A stretch of 64,000 nucleotides of DNA from Solwaraspora sp. WMMD406 (GTDB taxonomy: Bacteria > Actinomycetota > Actinomycetes > Mycobacteriales > Micromonosporaceae). Both the position numbers and the translations under genes were made by a program. This document shows positions 1-8,771 of the stretch, in pieces. The stretch spans positions 310,001 through 374,000 of the forward strand of contig NZ_JARUBF010000001.1 of the NCBI RefSeq assembly GCF_029626025.1, in the 5' to 3' direction. The notes beneath the pieces were generated by a model. It had not been told where the DNA came from. It made no database searches and saw only the letters and a list, made by a program, of their open reading frames with translations. Position 1 is the stretch's first letter. The number at the start of each line of letters is the position of its first letter.

Positions 1-2
1 GG

Positions 3-2519
3 GCGACCGGTTCGGGTAAATCGGAGTTGCTGCGGACGCTGGTGTTGGCGCTCGCCGCCACCCACCCGTCGGAGACGTTGAACTTCGTCCTGATCGACTT
101 CAAGGGTGGCGCGACGTTCACCCGGCTCGACAAGTTGCCGCACACCAGCGCGGTGATCACGAACCTCTCCGACGAACTTCCGCTGGTCGACCGGATGACC
201 GACGCGATCAACGGCGAGCTGGTACGGCGGCAGGAGCTGCTGCGCGCGGCCGGCAACTACGCCTCGCAGCGCGACTACGAGAAGGCGCGGGCGGCGGGTG
301 CGCCGCTGGAGCCACTGCCCGCCCTGTTGATCATCTGTGACGAGTTCTCCGAACTGCTCACCGCCAAACCCGACTTCATCGACATGTTCGTCCAGATCGG
401 ACGGGTCGGCCGGTCACTCAGCGTCCATCTGCTGCTGGCCTCCCAGCGGCTGGAGGAGGGCCGGCTGCGTGGGCTGGACACCCACCTGTCGTACCGGATC
501 GGGTTGCGGACCTTCTCGGCGATGGAGAGCCGGGTCGTGCTCGGCGCCACCGACGCGTACGAACTGCCCCGCTCACCCGGGCACGGCTACCTGCGCTTCG
601 GCACCGAACCACTGGTCCGGTTCCGGGCCGCGTACGTCTCGGGAACGTACCGCAGCAAGACCGCCGAGGCGGTCGCCGCCGGCGACGGCGACGAACGGGT
701 GCAGGAGTACACCACCGGGTACGTCGCCGCGCGGCTGCCCCGGACCCCCACCCCGGTGGTCGAGGAGGAGTCCCCGGACGTGGTCGGCGAAAGCCTGCTG
801 GACATCCTGGTCGCCCGGCTCACCGGCCGGGGTCGACCGGCCCACCAGGTGTGGTTGCCGCCGCTGGGCGAGCCGATGACCCTCGACCAGTTGCTCTCCC
901 CGCTGGCCGCCGACCCGCAGCGCGGCGTCACCGCCGCCGACCCGGCCGTACAGGGCGCGCTGCGGGCGGCGGTCGGCATCGTCGACAAACCGTTCGAGCA
1001 GCGCCGGGACGTGCTGTGGCTGGACCTGGCCGGATCCGCCGGCCACACCATCGTCGTCGGCGGCCCGCAGAGCGGCCGGAGCACCCTGTTGCGGACGATG
1101 GTGGCGTCCCTGGCGCTCACCCACACCCCCCGTGAGATCCAGGTCTACTGCCTGGATCTGGGCAGCGGTGCGCTCGCCGCGCTGCGCGACCTGCCCCACG
1201 TCGGCGGCATCGCCACCCGGCTCGACACCGGGCAGGTCCGGCGCACCATCGCCGAACTGCAGCTGCTGATGACGCAGCGGGAGCGGCGGTTCGCCGAGCG
1301 GGGCATCGACTCGATGGCCACCTACCGGCGGGAACGCGGGCACGGCGGCCACACCGACGACCCGTTCGGCGACGTGTTCCTGGTGATCGACAACTGGGCG
1401 ACGATCCGGTCCGAGTTCGAGGACCTGGAGCCGGCGATCAACGACATCGCCAACCGGGGCCTGTCCTTCGGTGTCCACCTGGCGGTCACCGCCGCCCGCT
1501 GGATGGACCTGCGCCCGGCGATCCGGGACGTCTTCGGCTCCCGGTTGGAGCTGCGCCTGGCCGACGCCAGCGACTCCAACCTGGACCGGCGGGCGGCGAT
1601 GAACGTGCCGGAGAAGTCCCCCGGTCGGGGCATCACCCCGGACGGGACGCAGTTCCTGTCGGCGCTGCCCCGCGCCGACGGCGTCGCCGAGGTGGAAACC
1701 CTGGCCGACGGCACCCGCAAGCTGGTCGGCGACGTCGTCGCCGCCTGGCAGGGTCCCGGTGCCCCGCCGGTACGGCTGCTCCCGGCGATGGTGCCGTACG
1801 GTTCGCTGCCGGACACCGGCCGTCCCGGGCTGCCGATCGGGATCGCCGAGATCGACCTGCTGCCGGTGCACCTGGACTTCGCCACCGACCCGCACTTCAT
1901 CGTCTTCGGCGACGGCGAGTCCGGCAAGAGCACCTTCCTGCGGTCGCTGGCCCGGACGATCACCGACCGGTACGAGCTGACCGAGGCGCGGATCATCATC
2001 GTCGACTACCGCCGCAGCCTGCTCGGTGACGTCACCACACCGCACCTGATCGGCTACGGCTCCTCCGCCCAGCTCACCGAGACGATGGTGACCGAGGTGG
2101 TCGGGGTGCTGCGGGACCGGTTGCCGCCGGCCGACGTCACCCCGGACCAGCTGCGGGCCCGCAGCTGGTGGCGGGGCCCGGATCTGTACGTGCTGGTCGA
2201 CGACTACGACCTGGTGACCGGCGGGAGCAGTAACCCGTTGGGTCCGCTGCTGGAGTTCCTGCCCCAGGCCCGCGACATCGGCCTGCACCTGGTCGTCGCG
2301 CGCCGCTCGGGCGGGGCCAGCCGGGCACTGTACGAGCCGCTGCTGATGCGCCTGCGGGAGCTGAGCACACCGGGGATCGTGATGAGCGGCAACCGGGACG
2401 AAGGGGTGCTGCTCGGCACCGTACGGCCTGGTCCGCTGCCGCCGGGTCGGGGCTGGCTGGTGGCTCGGCGGGGCGGCACCCGGTTGGTGCAGTTGGTCCA
2501 CCTGCCACCTGCCACCTGA
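3..2519 (+). CDS. eccC: Type VII secretion ATPase EccC, 5' end missing
   Basis: FtsK/SpoIIIE-type motor ATPase of an ESX-like type VII secretion system, which binds and drives substrates at the membrane. The frame is open to the left edge, so the N-terminal membrane part lies outside the window. The visible 838 residues carry three ATPase modules. Module 1 starts with Walker A ATGSGKSE, then DFKGG near residue 35 and a Walker B ending ICDEF. Module 2 has GGPQSGRST near residue 352. Module 3 has GDGESGKST near residue 636, followed by the acidic run LVDDYD. Only the first keeps a canonical P-loop in its FtsK context; the second has Arg in place of the P-loop Lys, as degenerate EccC modules often do. 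WXG-like, mycosin and EccE genes follow on the same strand, which supports the assignment. Confidence 0.95.
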   Translation, partial: ATGSGKSELLRTLVLALAATHPSETLNFVLIDFKGGATFTRLDKLPHTSAVITNLSDELPLVDRMTDAINGELVRRQELLRAAGNYASQRDYEKARAAGAPLEPLPALLIICDEFSELLTAKPDFIDMFVQIGRVGRSLSVHLLLASQRLEEGRLRGLDTHLSYRIGLRTFSAMESRVVLGATDAYELPRSPGHGYLRFGTEPLVRFRAAYVSGTYRSKTAEAVAAGDGDERVQEYTTGYVAARLPRTPTPVVEEESPDVVGESLLDILVARLTGRGRPAHQVWLPPLGEPMTLDQLLSPLAADPQRGVTAADPAVQGALRAAVGIVDKPFEQRRDVLWLDLAGSAGHTIVVGGPQSGRSTLLRTMVASLALTHTPREIQVYCLDLGSGALAALRDLPHVGGIATRLDTGQVRRTIAELQLLMTQRERRFAERGIDSMATYRRERGHGGHTDDPFGDVFLVIDNWATIRSEFEDLEPAINDIANRGLSFGVHLAVTAARWMDLRPAIRDVFGSRLELRLADASDSNLDRRAAMNVPEKSPGRGITPDGTQFLSALPRADGVAEVETLADGTRKLVGDVVAAWQGPGAPPVRLLPAMVPYGSLPDTGRPGLPIGIAEIDLLPVHLDFATDPHFIVFGDGESGKSTFLRSLARTITDRYELTEARIIIVDYRRSLLGDVTTPHLIGYGSSAQLTETMVTEVVGVLRDRLPPADVTPDQLRARSWWRGPDLYVLVDDYDLVTGGSSNPLGPLLEFLPQARDIGLHLVVARRSGGASRALYEPLLMRLRELSTPGIVMSGNRDEGVLLGTVRPGPLPPGRGWLVARRGGTRLVQLVHLPPAT

Positions 2520-2673
2520 GCCGGTTTCCCCGTCCTGCCCGTACCGGCCGGTCGCCCGTGCGTCGTACGGACGGTTCTCAATGTTGCCGTCAGGGGTTAG
2601 TTTTGTCGTGCCGGCCCGGACGTGGGCGCTCGATGGTGGATGGGGTCGGGACCGAGGACGAACGGGGAGACCG

Positions 2674-3291
2674 ATGGGCGACGAGTGGCTCGTCGACGAA
2701 CAGATCGACGTCGATATTCAAAAGTTGCAGGACTTCGCCACCAGCATCCGGGAGGAGCTGGAAACCAACTTCGCTCCGAGCCTGGCCGCCGGCATCCGGC
2801 CGATGCTGACGGAGCCGATCCCCACCGATCCCACCTGGTCGGAGAGCCAGCTCTTCGTGTCCCGCCACGACGAGTCGCGGCAGGCGATCGGACAGCTGCT
2901 CGGCGACGTGGCGCGCGGCATGGCCGCGCTGAGCACGGCGGCCATGTCGATCTCCGCCGAATATCTCGCCGGCGACGCGTTCTCCCAAGCCACCAACCAG
3001 GACGTGTTGCGGGCGTTCAGCGGCATCGAGGGGCAGCAGACGCTCGACGACTACTGGCAGCAGGAGGACAGTGCCGAGAACGACCCGGCGAACGTGGTCC
3101 CGGCGGAGCTGACCGACCCGGAGCACTACTTCGGCGAGAACTCCTCGGGCACCTCCGGTCCTGACGGCGGAACCCCGGCGCTGTACCAGGAAACGGTGAT
3201 CGCCGAGGGCGAGACGGGTGAGTACGTCATCCCCGCCGATCAGGAGGACATGCACGACTCTCGGTTCGACACCCCGGACTACCAGGCTTGA
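2674..3291 (+). CDS. ESX-associated small helical protein (WXG100-like)
   Basis: A 205-residue, mostly helical acidic protein encoded between EccC and a proline-rich ESX protein. The ATG is preceded by a clear GGGGAGA ribosome site; an in-frame start 31 codons upstream would add an unlikely basic tail. Residues 1-110 look like the two-helix fold of WXG100/PE-type substrates: a TWSES turn, then a long Ala-rich helix. The tail (about 115-205) is acidic, disordered and rich in Gly, Asp and Glu. There is no classic W-x-G triplet, so membership is inferred from fold pattern and context. It is probably a secreted substrate or a partner of the downstream protein, with which it is presumably co-transcribed (27-nt gap). 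Confidence 0.6.
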   Translation: MGDEWLVDEQIDVDIQKLQDFATSIREELETNFAPSLAAGIRPMLTEPIPTDPTWSESQLFVSRHDESRQAIGQLLGDVARGMAALSTAAMSISAEYLAGDAFSQATNQDVLRAFSGIEGQQTLDDYWQQEDSAENDPANVVPAELTDPEHYFGENSSGTSGPDGGTPALYQETVIAEGETGEYVIPADQEDMHDSRFDTPDYQA

Positions 3292-3318
3292 CCACGGTTG
3301 ACGCAGTGAGGGACGACA

Positions 3319-5046
3319 ATGGGTGACGACTACTTCGGATACCGGTACGTGCCCCTGCCGATGTACGCCGGTGTCTCCGACGACTATCTGGAGATTGACC
3401 ACTCCGACCCCAACCGGGTCTACGATCCGACGTCGTACGACAACGTCGACATCGAAACGATGTGGCGGTGGGTGCAGAAGCAGAGCGACGAACGTGCCGG
3501 CTCCCTGGCCGACATGTGGCGCCGGGCGAGCACCCTGTTGCAGAGCACCCGGGACAATCTGCACCGGCACGCGAACGCGTTGGCCGCCGCGTGGACCTCA
3601 CCGGCTGGCGAGTTGTTCTTGCACAAGGTCGGCGCCGCGATCTACTCGCTGGATCAGTGGCGGGAGGCCGCGGACAACAACGCCCGTGGCCTGGACCTCA
3701 TCCGCGACAGGATCAAGTCAACTCAGGAAGAGTTCATCCCGCTCTACGAAAACTACCTCGCCGAGCAGCGCGCACAGGAAGCGAAGCGCAGCGCCGACGA
3801 AGGCATCCAGTTGGGCGACCTGTTCGGCATCAACAACGGCAAGACCATCGACGAGGTCAAAGAGGAATTCCACGAACGGGCCAAGAACCTGGTCAAGCCG
3901 TTGGGTGACATGTTCGTCGACACCTACCTGGACTACATCTCCCGAGGCACCACCTACCAGGGTCCGACCAACGCGGTCGTCACCTACCCGGGCGACGTGC
4001 CGACTCCGGTGCCGCCGCTGGCCGGACCGGGCGCGCCCCCCGGACTGCCGGGCGGCCTCGGCGGCGGTGCCGGGCCGGCACCCACCCGCCCGGACCTGAC
4101 CGGCTCCGAGCTGACCGGGCCGCCGCGCCCGCCCGGGTCACCGCCCCCGCTGCCCGACGGAGTGGGACTGGCCGGCGGCACCGTCGCCCCGCCGGCGCCG
4201 GGGCCGGCACCCGCCGCCCCGCAGGTGACCCCGCCGGCCGCGGCACCGCCCCCGAGCCCGGTGGTGCCGCCGGTGCCACCGCCGGCCGCTCGACCGGGCA
4301 CCCCGCTCACCCCGCAGGCCACCCGGCCGACCGCGCCCGGGACACGACCGGCCACCCGACCAGCGGCACCACCTCGACCGACCCTGCCCGGAGTCAGCGG
4401 ACCCGGCGGTGGAGCCGGTCCCGCCGCACCCGGCTCGGCGCGGCGAGGTACGCCGCCCGCCCGCCCGACTCTGCCCGGCACCAGCGGGGCACCGGGAACA
4501 CCAGGCCGGCCGGCCGCCCCCGGCTCCGGCCGAGCGGCCGGCCGGGGTGCCACACCCGGCGCGCCGCAACTGCCGGGCAGCACCGCCGGTCGACCCGCCC
4601 GTCCCGGCGGCCGGGTCGGGCGGAGTCCCGTCCCGCCGCCCAGCCTCGGCGGCTCGTCCGGCGCGGTCCCGCCCGGCGGTGCCGCCCGACCCGGTACCGG
4701 TGGCCGGCCGACCAGCCCGGGGCAACCGGGCCGTCCCGGCACCCCCGGCACCGGAACACCCACCCCGGGTGGTCGGGGCACCGGGCGGGCCAGTCTCCCC
4801 GGCCGGGGCGGGCCGGGAGCCCAACCACCCGGCCGGAGTGCCGGTCCGGCACCCGCTCTCGGCGGTCGGCGCGGCGAAACCCCTCGGACCCGGCCGACCC
4901 GGACCGGTGACACCGAGCCGGACACCTGGCGGTACGGCGACGGCGACGACGAGCTGTGGCAGACCGACCAGGCGCCCAAGGGCAGCATCGACACGCCGGA
5001 CGAACACCGGCCCAAGGATCAGGGACGGACGCTCGGCCAGAGCTGA
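3319..5046 (+). CDS. Large WXG/PPE-like type VII substrate with long Pro/Gly-rich tail
   Basis: A 575-residue protein. Residues 1-210 are helical and include WTSPAGELF, which resembles the WXG turn of ESX substrates, flanked by long charged helices. From about residue 225 to 530 the chain is almost wholly Pro, Gly, Ala, Arg and Thr, so it must be disordered. It ends with a short acidic segment. This head-plus-tail plan resembles PPE or EspB-like exported proteins. The ATG follows a GTGAGGGA ribosome site. The extreme composition makes long spurious reading frames on the other strand. Its place between the 205-residue helical protein and MycP suggests it is a main substrate or structural partner of this secretion system. 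Confidence 0.6.
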   Translation: MGDDYFGYRYVPLPMYAGVSDDYLEIDHSDPNRVYDPTSYDNVDIETMWRWVQKQSDERAGSLADMWRRASTLLQSTRDNLHRHANALAAAWTSPAGELFLHKVGAAIYSLDQWREAADNNARGLDLIRDRIKSTQEEFIPLYENYLAEQRAQEAKRSADEGIQLGDLFGINNGKTIDEVKEEFHERAKNLVKPLGDMFVDTYLDYISRGTTYQGPTNAVVTYPGDVPTPVPPLAGPGAPPGLPGGLGGGAGPAPTRPDLTGSELTGPPRPPGSPPPLPDGVGLAGGTVAPPAPGPAPAAPQVTPPAAAPPPSPVVPPVPPPAARPGTPLTPQATRPTAPGTRPATRPAAPPRPTLPGVSGPGGGAGPAAPGSARRGTPPARPTLPGTSGAPGTPGRPAAPGSGRAAGRGATPGAPQLPGSTAGRPARPGGRVGRSPVPPPSLGGSSGAVPPGGAARPGTGGRPTSPGQPGRPGTPGTGTPTPGGRGTGRASLPGRGGPGAQPPGRSAGPAPALGGRRGETPRTRPTRTGDTEPDTWRYGDGDDELWQTDQAPKGSIDTPDEHRPKDQGRTLGQS

Positions 5047-5235
5047 CGACACGGCACCCGGTCGCCCCGTCGCGGGTGTCCGGGTCCGTACCATGCGATG
5101 AGAGACACCCGGCGACGAGCGACCACCGTCGACGGTGGCGGTGCCGGTCGTCAACGGTGGCGGTGCCGATGGAGCCCTCGGCGGGCCGACCCGACCCCGG
5201 ACGCGGAGCCGGCGACGGACGGAAGGTGAGACTGG

Positions 5236-6474
5236 ATGCGTGGCCTGCGAGGCGCGGTGGCGCTGCTGTCGACACTCGCGGTCGGCCAGCTCGCCGCGAT
5301 CGCCGTGCTGCCCGCGTCGGCCCGGGCCGACGCGATCCGCGAGCAGGCCTGGCACCTGACCGCCCTCGAACTCGCCGAGCTTCACCAGCTCACCCAGGGT
5401 GAGGGCATCACGGTCGCGGTCGTCGACACCGGAGTCGACGCCAACCATCCCGACCTGGTCGGCAACGTCCTACCCGGTGTCGACCTGCACGACGACACCA
5501 CCCAGGGACAGGTCGACCGGCAGATCCACGGCACCGGCATGGCCTCCCTCATCGCCGGCCACGGTCACGGACCGGGCAACGGCGACGGTGTGCTCGGGAT
5601 CGCCCCCAAAGCCAGGATCCTGCCGATCACGGTCGTGCCGGAGCAGGGTCTGACCAGCTCCACGATGATCGCCGCCGGGATCAACTGGGCGGTCGACAAG
5701 GGCGCCGACGTCATCAACGTGTCCATGGCCACCGGAGGAGACCCGGATCTCGATGACGCGGTGGAACGCGCCTACCGCAGCGGGGTGGTGGTGGTCGCCT
5801 CGGTCGGTAACCGCGAGGACGTCCTGATCGCCGACCCGGCCCGCCATCCGGCGGTGATGGCGGTGACCGGCAGCGACCGGGCGGGCGGACTCGGCCCGGA
5901 GTCGATCCCGGCCGACGAAATCGCCCTGGCCGCGCCCTCGGTCGACCTGACGGCGGCCGCCCCGGGCGGCGGGTACGTCACGGTGACCAGCACCAGTGGT
6001 GCCACGGCGATCGTGTCGGGGGCGGTGGCGCTGGTCCGGGCCAGGTTCCCCGACCTGTCCCCGTACGACGTGTTCAAGCGGGTGTTGGAGACGACCACCG
6101 ACGCCGGACCGCCCGGCCGGGACCCCGACTTCGGATGGGGGGTGCTCGATCTGCGCCGGGCACTGACCGGGGAGCCGGACGGCCGCGCCGACGCCGCTGC
6201 CTCGCCGACCCCGACCGACAACGAGACCGCGTACGCCTGGGATCCGGGGACCGAGGACGAAAGGTGGTACTCGCTGGTCGTCCTGGTCGGGTTGCTGCTG
6301 GTGCTCGCCGTACCGGTGACCGGGGCCGTGCTGCTGCTGCGGTGGCGGCGACGACGCCGACGCGGCCGTTCCGACCAGCGGCCGGGTCCGGGAGGGGCGG
6401 CCGCGCCGACGCCGGCCGGATCCGCCCCGGGTAGGCCGGCGGACGACCGGGCATGGCGACGGCCGGCACCATGA
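5236..6474 (+). CDS. mycP: Mycosin, membrane-anchored S8 serine protease of the type VII system
   Basis: A subtilisin-family protease of the mycosin type, which stabilises ESX secretion complexes and trims substrates on the outer face of the membrane. It has an N-terminal signal peptide (residues about 1-32), Asp in VVDTGVD near residue 63, His in HGTGMASLIAG near residue 98, the Asn-region SVGN, and the Ser in STSGATA near residue 254. A single C-terminal transmembrane helix (about 342-365) is followed by an Arg-rich cytosolic end. The usual G-T-S-x-A around the nucleophile reads S-T-S-G-A here, so the Ser is kept but its Gly neighbour is changed. The last four bases overlap the next gene, implying coupled translation. 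Confidence 0.93.
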   Translation: MRGLRGAVALLSTLAVGQLAAIAVLPASARADAIREQAWHLTALELAELHQLTQGEGITVAVVDTGVDANHPDLVGNVLPGVDLHDDTTQGQVDRQIHGTGMASLIAGHGHGPGNGDGVLGIAPKARILPITVVPEQGLTSSTMIAAGINWAVDKGADVINVSMATGGDPDLDDAVERAYRSGVVVVASVGNREDVLIADPARHPAVMAVTGSDRAGGLGPESIPADEIALAAPSVDLTAAAPGGGYVTVTSTSGATAIVSGAVALVRARFPDLSPYDVFKRVLETTTDAGPPGRDPDFGWGVLDLRRALTGEPDGRADAAASPTPTDNETAYAWDPGTEDERWYSLVVLVGLLLVLAVPVTGAVLLLRWRRRRRRGRSDQRPGPGGAAAPTPAGSAPGRPADDRAWRRPAP

Positions 6475-6935
6475 GCGGGCCCACCGCCGACCCGCCGCCG
6501 GCCGGGGAGCCGGCGCGGCCAGGCCGGCGTCCACTCGCCGTCGTCTTCGCCGTACTGCTGATGGTGCCGGCGGCGGTGGTGTGGCTGATCGCCGGGGTGG
6601 GGTTCGTCGTCGCCACCGCCCGCAGCGAAGGCTCCTTCAAATGGCTCCTGTGGATCGTCGGGTTGGGGATCCTCGGCATCTGCCTGCTGGTGGTGGCGAT
6701 GACCCTGGCGGGGATGTGGCTCGCCTGGGCCGGTGACTCCAACGTGTTGCGGGTACCGGCCGGTTTCACCGTGGGGTTGTTCGTCGTCGTCCTGGTCACC
6801 CTGCTGGCGCAGGGGCGGCTCGACTACCAACCGACGATGACGACCCCGCTGGTGATCGGCACCCTCGCCGGGATCTCGCTGGTGCTGCTGCACACCCCGG
6901 CGGCCCGACGCTGGTTGGCCGCGCCATCGACCTGA
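6471..6935 (+). CDS. Small four-helix membrane protein coupled to mycP
   Basis: A 154-residue protein with a short Pro-rich cytosolic N-terminus and four hydrophobic stretches, each about 20 residues, that can span the membrane. The ATG at 6471 overlaps the mycP stop (ATGA), so translational coupling favours it over the in-frame ATG 18 bases upstream. I do not recognise a family. It is the last plus-strand gene before the inserted minus-strand block. Its coupling to the mycosin makes an accessory membrane role in the secretion machinery the simplest idea, but this rests on position alone. Confidence 0.65.
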   Translation: MSGPTADPPPAGEPARPGRRPLAVVFAVLLMVPAAVVWLIAGVGFVVATARSEGSFKWLLWIVGLGILGICLLVVAMTLAGMWLAWAGDSNVLRVPAGFTVGLFVVVLVTLLAQGRLDYQPTMTTPLVIGTLAGISLVLLHTPAARRWLAAPST

Positions 6936-6942
6936 CCGGTCG

Positions 6943-8289
6943 TCACGAGTCGGCCTGCGGCGGTGGCTCGGCACCTGGCGGGTCGGGCGGTAGCCAACGC
7001 CGTTCGGCGGCGTCGAACCGGGCGAGCGGCTCGTCCCCACCATCGCGGTCGATCTTGTGCAGGCCGGCACCGTCGGGCACCACGAACGATTCCATCCGCG
7101 GCGGCCCGTCCCACCAGCCCTGCTCGGTGGCGTCGGCGGGTGGCCAGCGCAGCACCACCGCCCAGTCGTCGTCGGCCCGGAACGGCGACCCGTCCCCGAG
7201 CAGGTCGAGTCGCTCGTAGAGCCGTCGCGGCGTCTCCCGCCCGGTCCCCCACCAGCGGTGCACCAGGCCAGCGACCCGGTCGTACCCCTGGTCGAGATAG
7301 GACCGGACGTAGCGGTGCGGGACCACCACCTGCAGCATCGGCGGCGCCGCCGGGTCCGGTCCGGCGGCGGCCGGCTCGCCGTCGGTGCCAGCGCCCGGCG
7401 CGCCCGGCGCGAGTGTCGTCTCCGGCGGCCCGTCGGCGAGCAGCCGCTGGCGCTCCTCGTCGACCGCCTCGGTCAACGCGGTCCGCAACCCGTCCAGCCA
7501 TCCGTGCAGCGCCTGAACGGACTCACCCGGGATGCTCGCGGCCAGCGGGGTTCCGGGGTTGAGCATCAGCTGCCAGCTCGGATCCGGCCACGCCCCCGCG
7601 AGCTGCACACTGCTGAGGACGACGAAGTCATGATCGCCGAGCACCTGCCGCAGCCGCTGCTCGGAGGTGAACACCGGCAGACTCGGCTCGCCGGCCGCGT
7701 CCGGCAGGCACCACCAGGGAAAATCCGGATCGGTGACGTCGCGCGAAGCGGAACCGTCCGGGGCCAGCGGGACCACCAGCTCCGAGCGCAGCAGCGCGGC
7801 TGTCAGCGCGTCCGGGTCCTGCCCGTCGATCGCCGCGCGCAGTTCCTCCTCGCCGGGCACCGGGCCGGTCGCCGCGCCGACCGTCGGGCCGGTCGCCGCG
7901 AGCCGGGCCAGTTCCGCGCCGGAGACCCGGGCACCGATCGGCAGACCCGGATCGACCGCCAACCACCACTGTGGGTCTTGCCACCAGGAAGCGAGGTCGG
8001 TGATGCTGACCAGCCGGTATTCGACCCGCTGCCCCGGCAGACAGGCCGCGATCGCCTCCGGCGAGGTGAACGCCAGCACATGGGTCTCGCCGTCGAGCCG
8101 CGCGGTAGGCCAGGCCGCCGGAGACACCCCGCCGTCGGTCTCCGGTGGCGGCACCGGGAGCAGCAGCGGACCCGAGGCCAGGGCGGTGAGGTACGCCTGC
8201 CGGTCGTCGCCGCAGGCCAGCATCGCCCGCTCCGGGTCGGTGACCGGCTGCCAGTGATCGGTCACCCGGATGCCGTCCTGGCCGGTCAC
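6943..8289 (-). CDS. SseB-domain protein, two copies of the domain
   Basis: A 448-residue soluble protein. Two segments (about 15-150 and 175-300) follow the SseB N-terminal domain pattern: a short LLVP-type strand, a conserved Phe/Thr-S run such as VLAFTSPEA or LPVFTSEQR, and then a W-x-L-x-L/V-N/D-P-G-x-P strand, seen twice as WWLAVDPGLPIG and WQLMLNPGTPLA. A third region carries the basic C-terminal part. The domain is named for a Salmonella type III protein but is widespread in actinobacteria, where its job is unclear. The GTG start overlaps the stop of the SUKH-3 gene (GTGA), so it is the third cistron of a tight operon with a deaminase and an immunity-like protein. Confidence 0.8.
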   Translation of the reverse strand: MTGQDGIRVTDHWQPVTDPERAMLACGDDRQAYLTALASGPLLLPVPPPETDGGVSPAAWPTARLDGETHVLAFTSPEAIAACLPGQRVEYRLVSITDLASWWQDPQWWLAVDPGLPIGARVSGAELARLAATGPTVGAATGPVPGEEELRAAIDGQDPDALTAALLRSELVVPLAPDGSASRDVTDPDFPWWCLPDAAGEPSLPVFTSEQRLRQVLGDHDFVVLSSVQLAGAWPDPSWQLMLNPGTPLAASIPGESVQALHGWLDGLRTALTEAVDEERQRLLADGPPETTLAPGAPGAGTDGEPAAAGPDPAAPPMLQVVVPHRYVRSYLDQGYDRVAGLVHRWWGTGRETPRRLYERLDLLGDGSPFRADDDWAVVLRWPPADATEQGWWDGPPRMESFVVPDGAGLHKIDRDGGDEPLARFDAAERRWLPPDPPGAEPPPQADS

Positions 8290-8771
8290 CAGGTGCCGTC
8301 CGACGCGACACGGGCCGGCTGGACGCCGAGCACCAACGCGGTGATCGCCTGGTCCAGGTCGTCGCCGAAAAACCAGTCCCCGCCGTGGTCGAGAACGAAG
8401 ACCCGCCCGGTGGCGTCGATCGCCAGGATGCCGGTGTCCGCGCCCTCCACCCCCAGTGGACTCAGCGGTACGCCCACCGCGTCGGCCAGCCCGGCCAAGG
8501 TGGCCACCGAATGGACCGCCCGAAACGGATCGAAGTCGACATCGCCGGGGGCGATCTGCTCGCCCTCGCCGGCGGGCCGCAGCCGCAGGCCACCGAACTC
8601 GGCGTACGCCCGGATCGCGGCCGGTCCCACCAGGTGGTGGCGGCCGTCCGCGCCGACGTACGCGGCGATCCGCACCGCCCAGTCCCGGCCCCGCTCGTCG
8701 TCGCGGTAGCCCGGATGCCACCCGGCGGCGACCAGGGCCTCGACGACTACTGTCGGAAAACGGTCGGTCAT
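8286..8771 (-). CDS. SUKH-3 family immunity-like protein
   Basis: A 161-residue protein with the SUKH-3 pattern: an opening helix with AAGWHPGYR, a central YAEFGGL motif, and a late GILAIDATGRVFVLDHGG strand pair followed by a helix. SUKH proteins are known mainly as immunity partners that neutralise nuclease and deaminase toxins of contact-dependent and polymorphic toxin systems. The ATG overlaps the stop of the upstream deaminase by four bases (ATGA), and its own stop overlaps the SseB-domain gene. Toxin first and immunity second is the usual order, so binding and inhibition of the deaminase is the expected role. That pairing is inferred, not shown. Confidence 0.85.
   Translation of the reverse strand: MTDRFPTVVVEALVAAGWHPGYRDDERGRDWAVRIAAYVGADGRHHLVGPAAIRAYAEFGGLRLRPAGEGEQIAPGDVDFDPFRAVHSVATLAGLADAVGVPLSPLGVEGADTGILAIDATGRVFVLDHGGDWFFGDDLDQAITALVLGVQPARVASDGTW

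Noticed and set aside
573-2501. 642-residue open frame on the minus strand across eccC
   Set aside because: Arg/Gln/Pro/Gly/Val-rich shadow of the EccC coding frame; no domain and no ribosome site.
3984-5015. Long Gly/Pro/Arg-rich frames antisense to the proline-rich ESX protein
   Set aside because: They arise from the GC-skewed Pro/Gly tail on the other strand.
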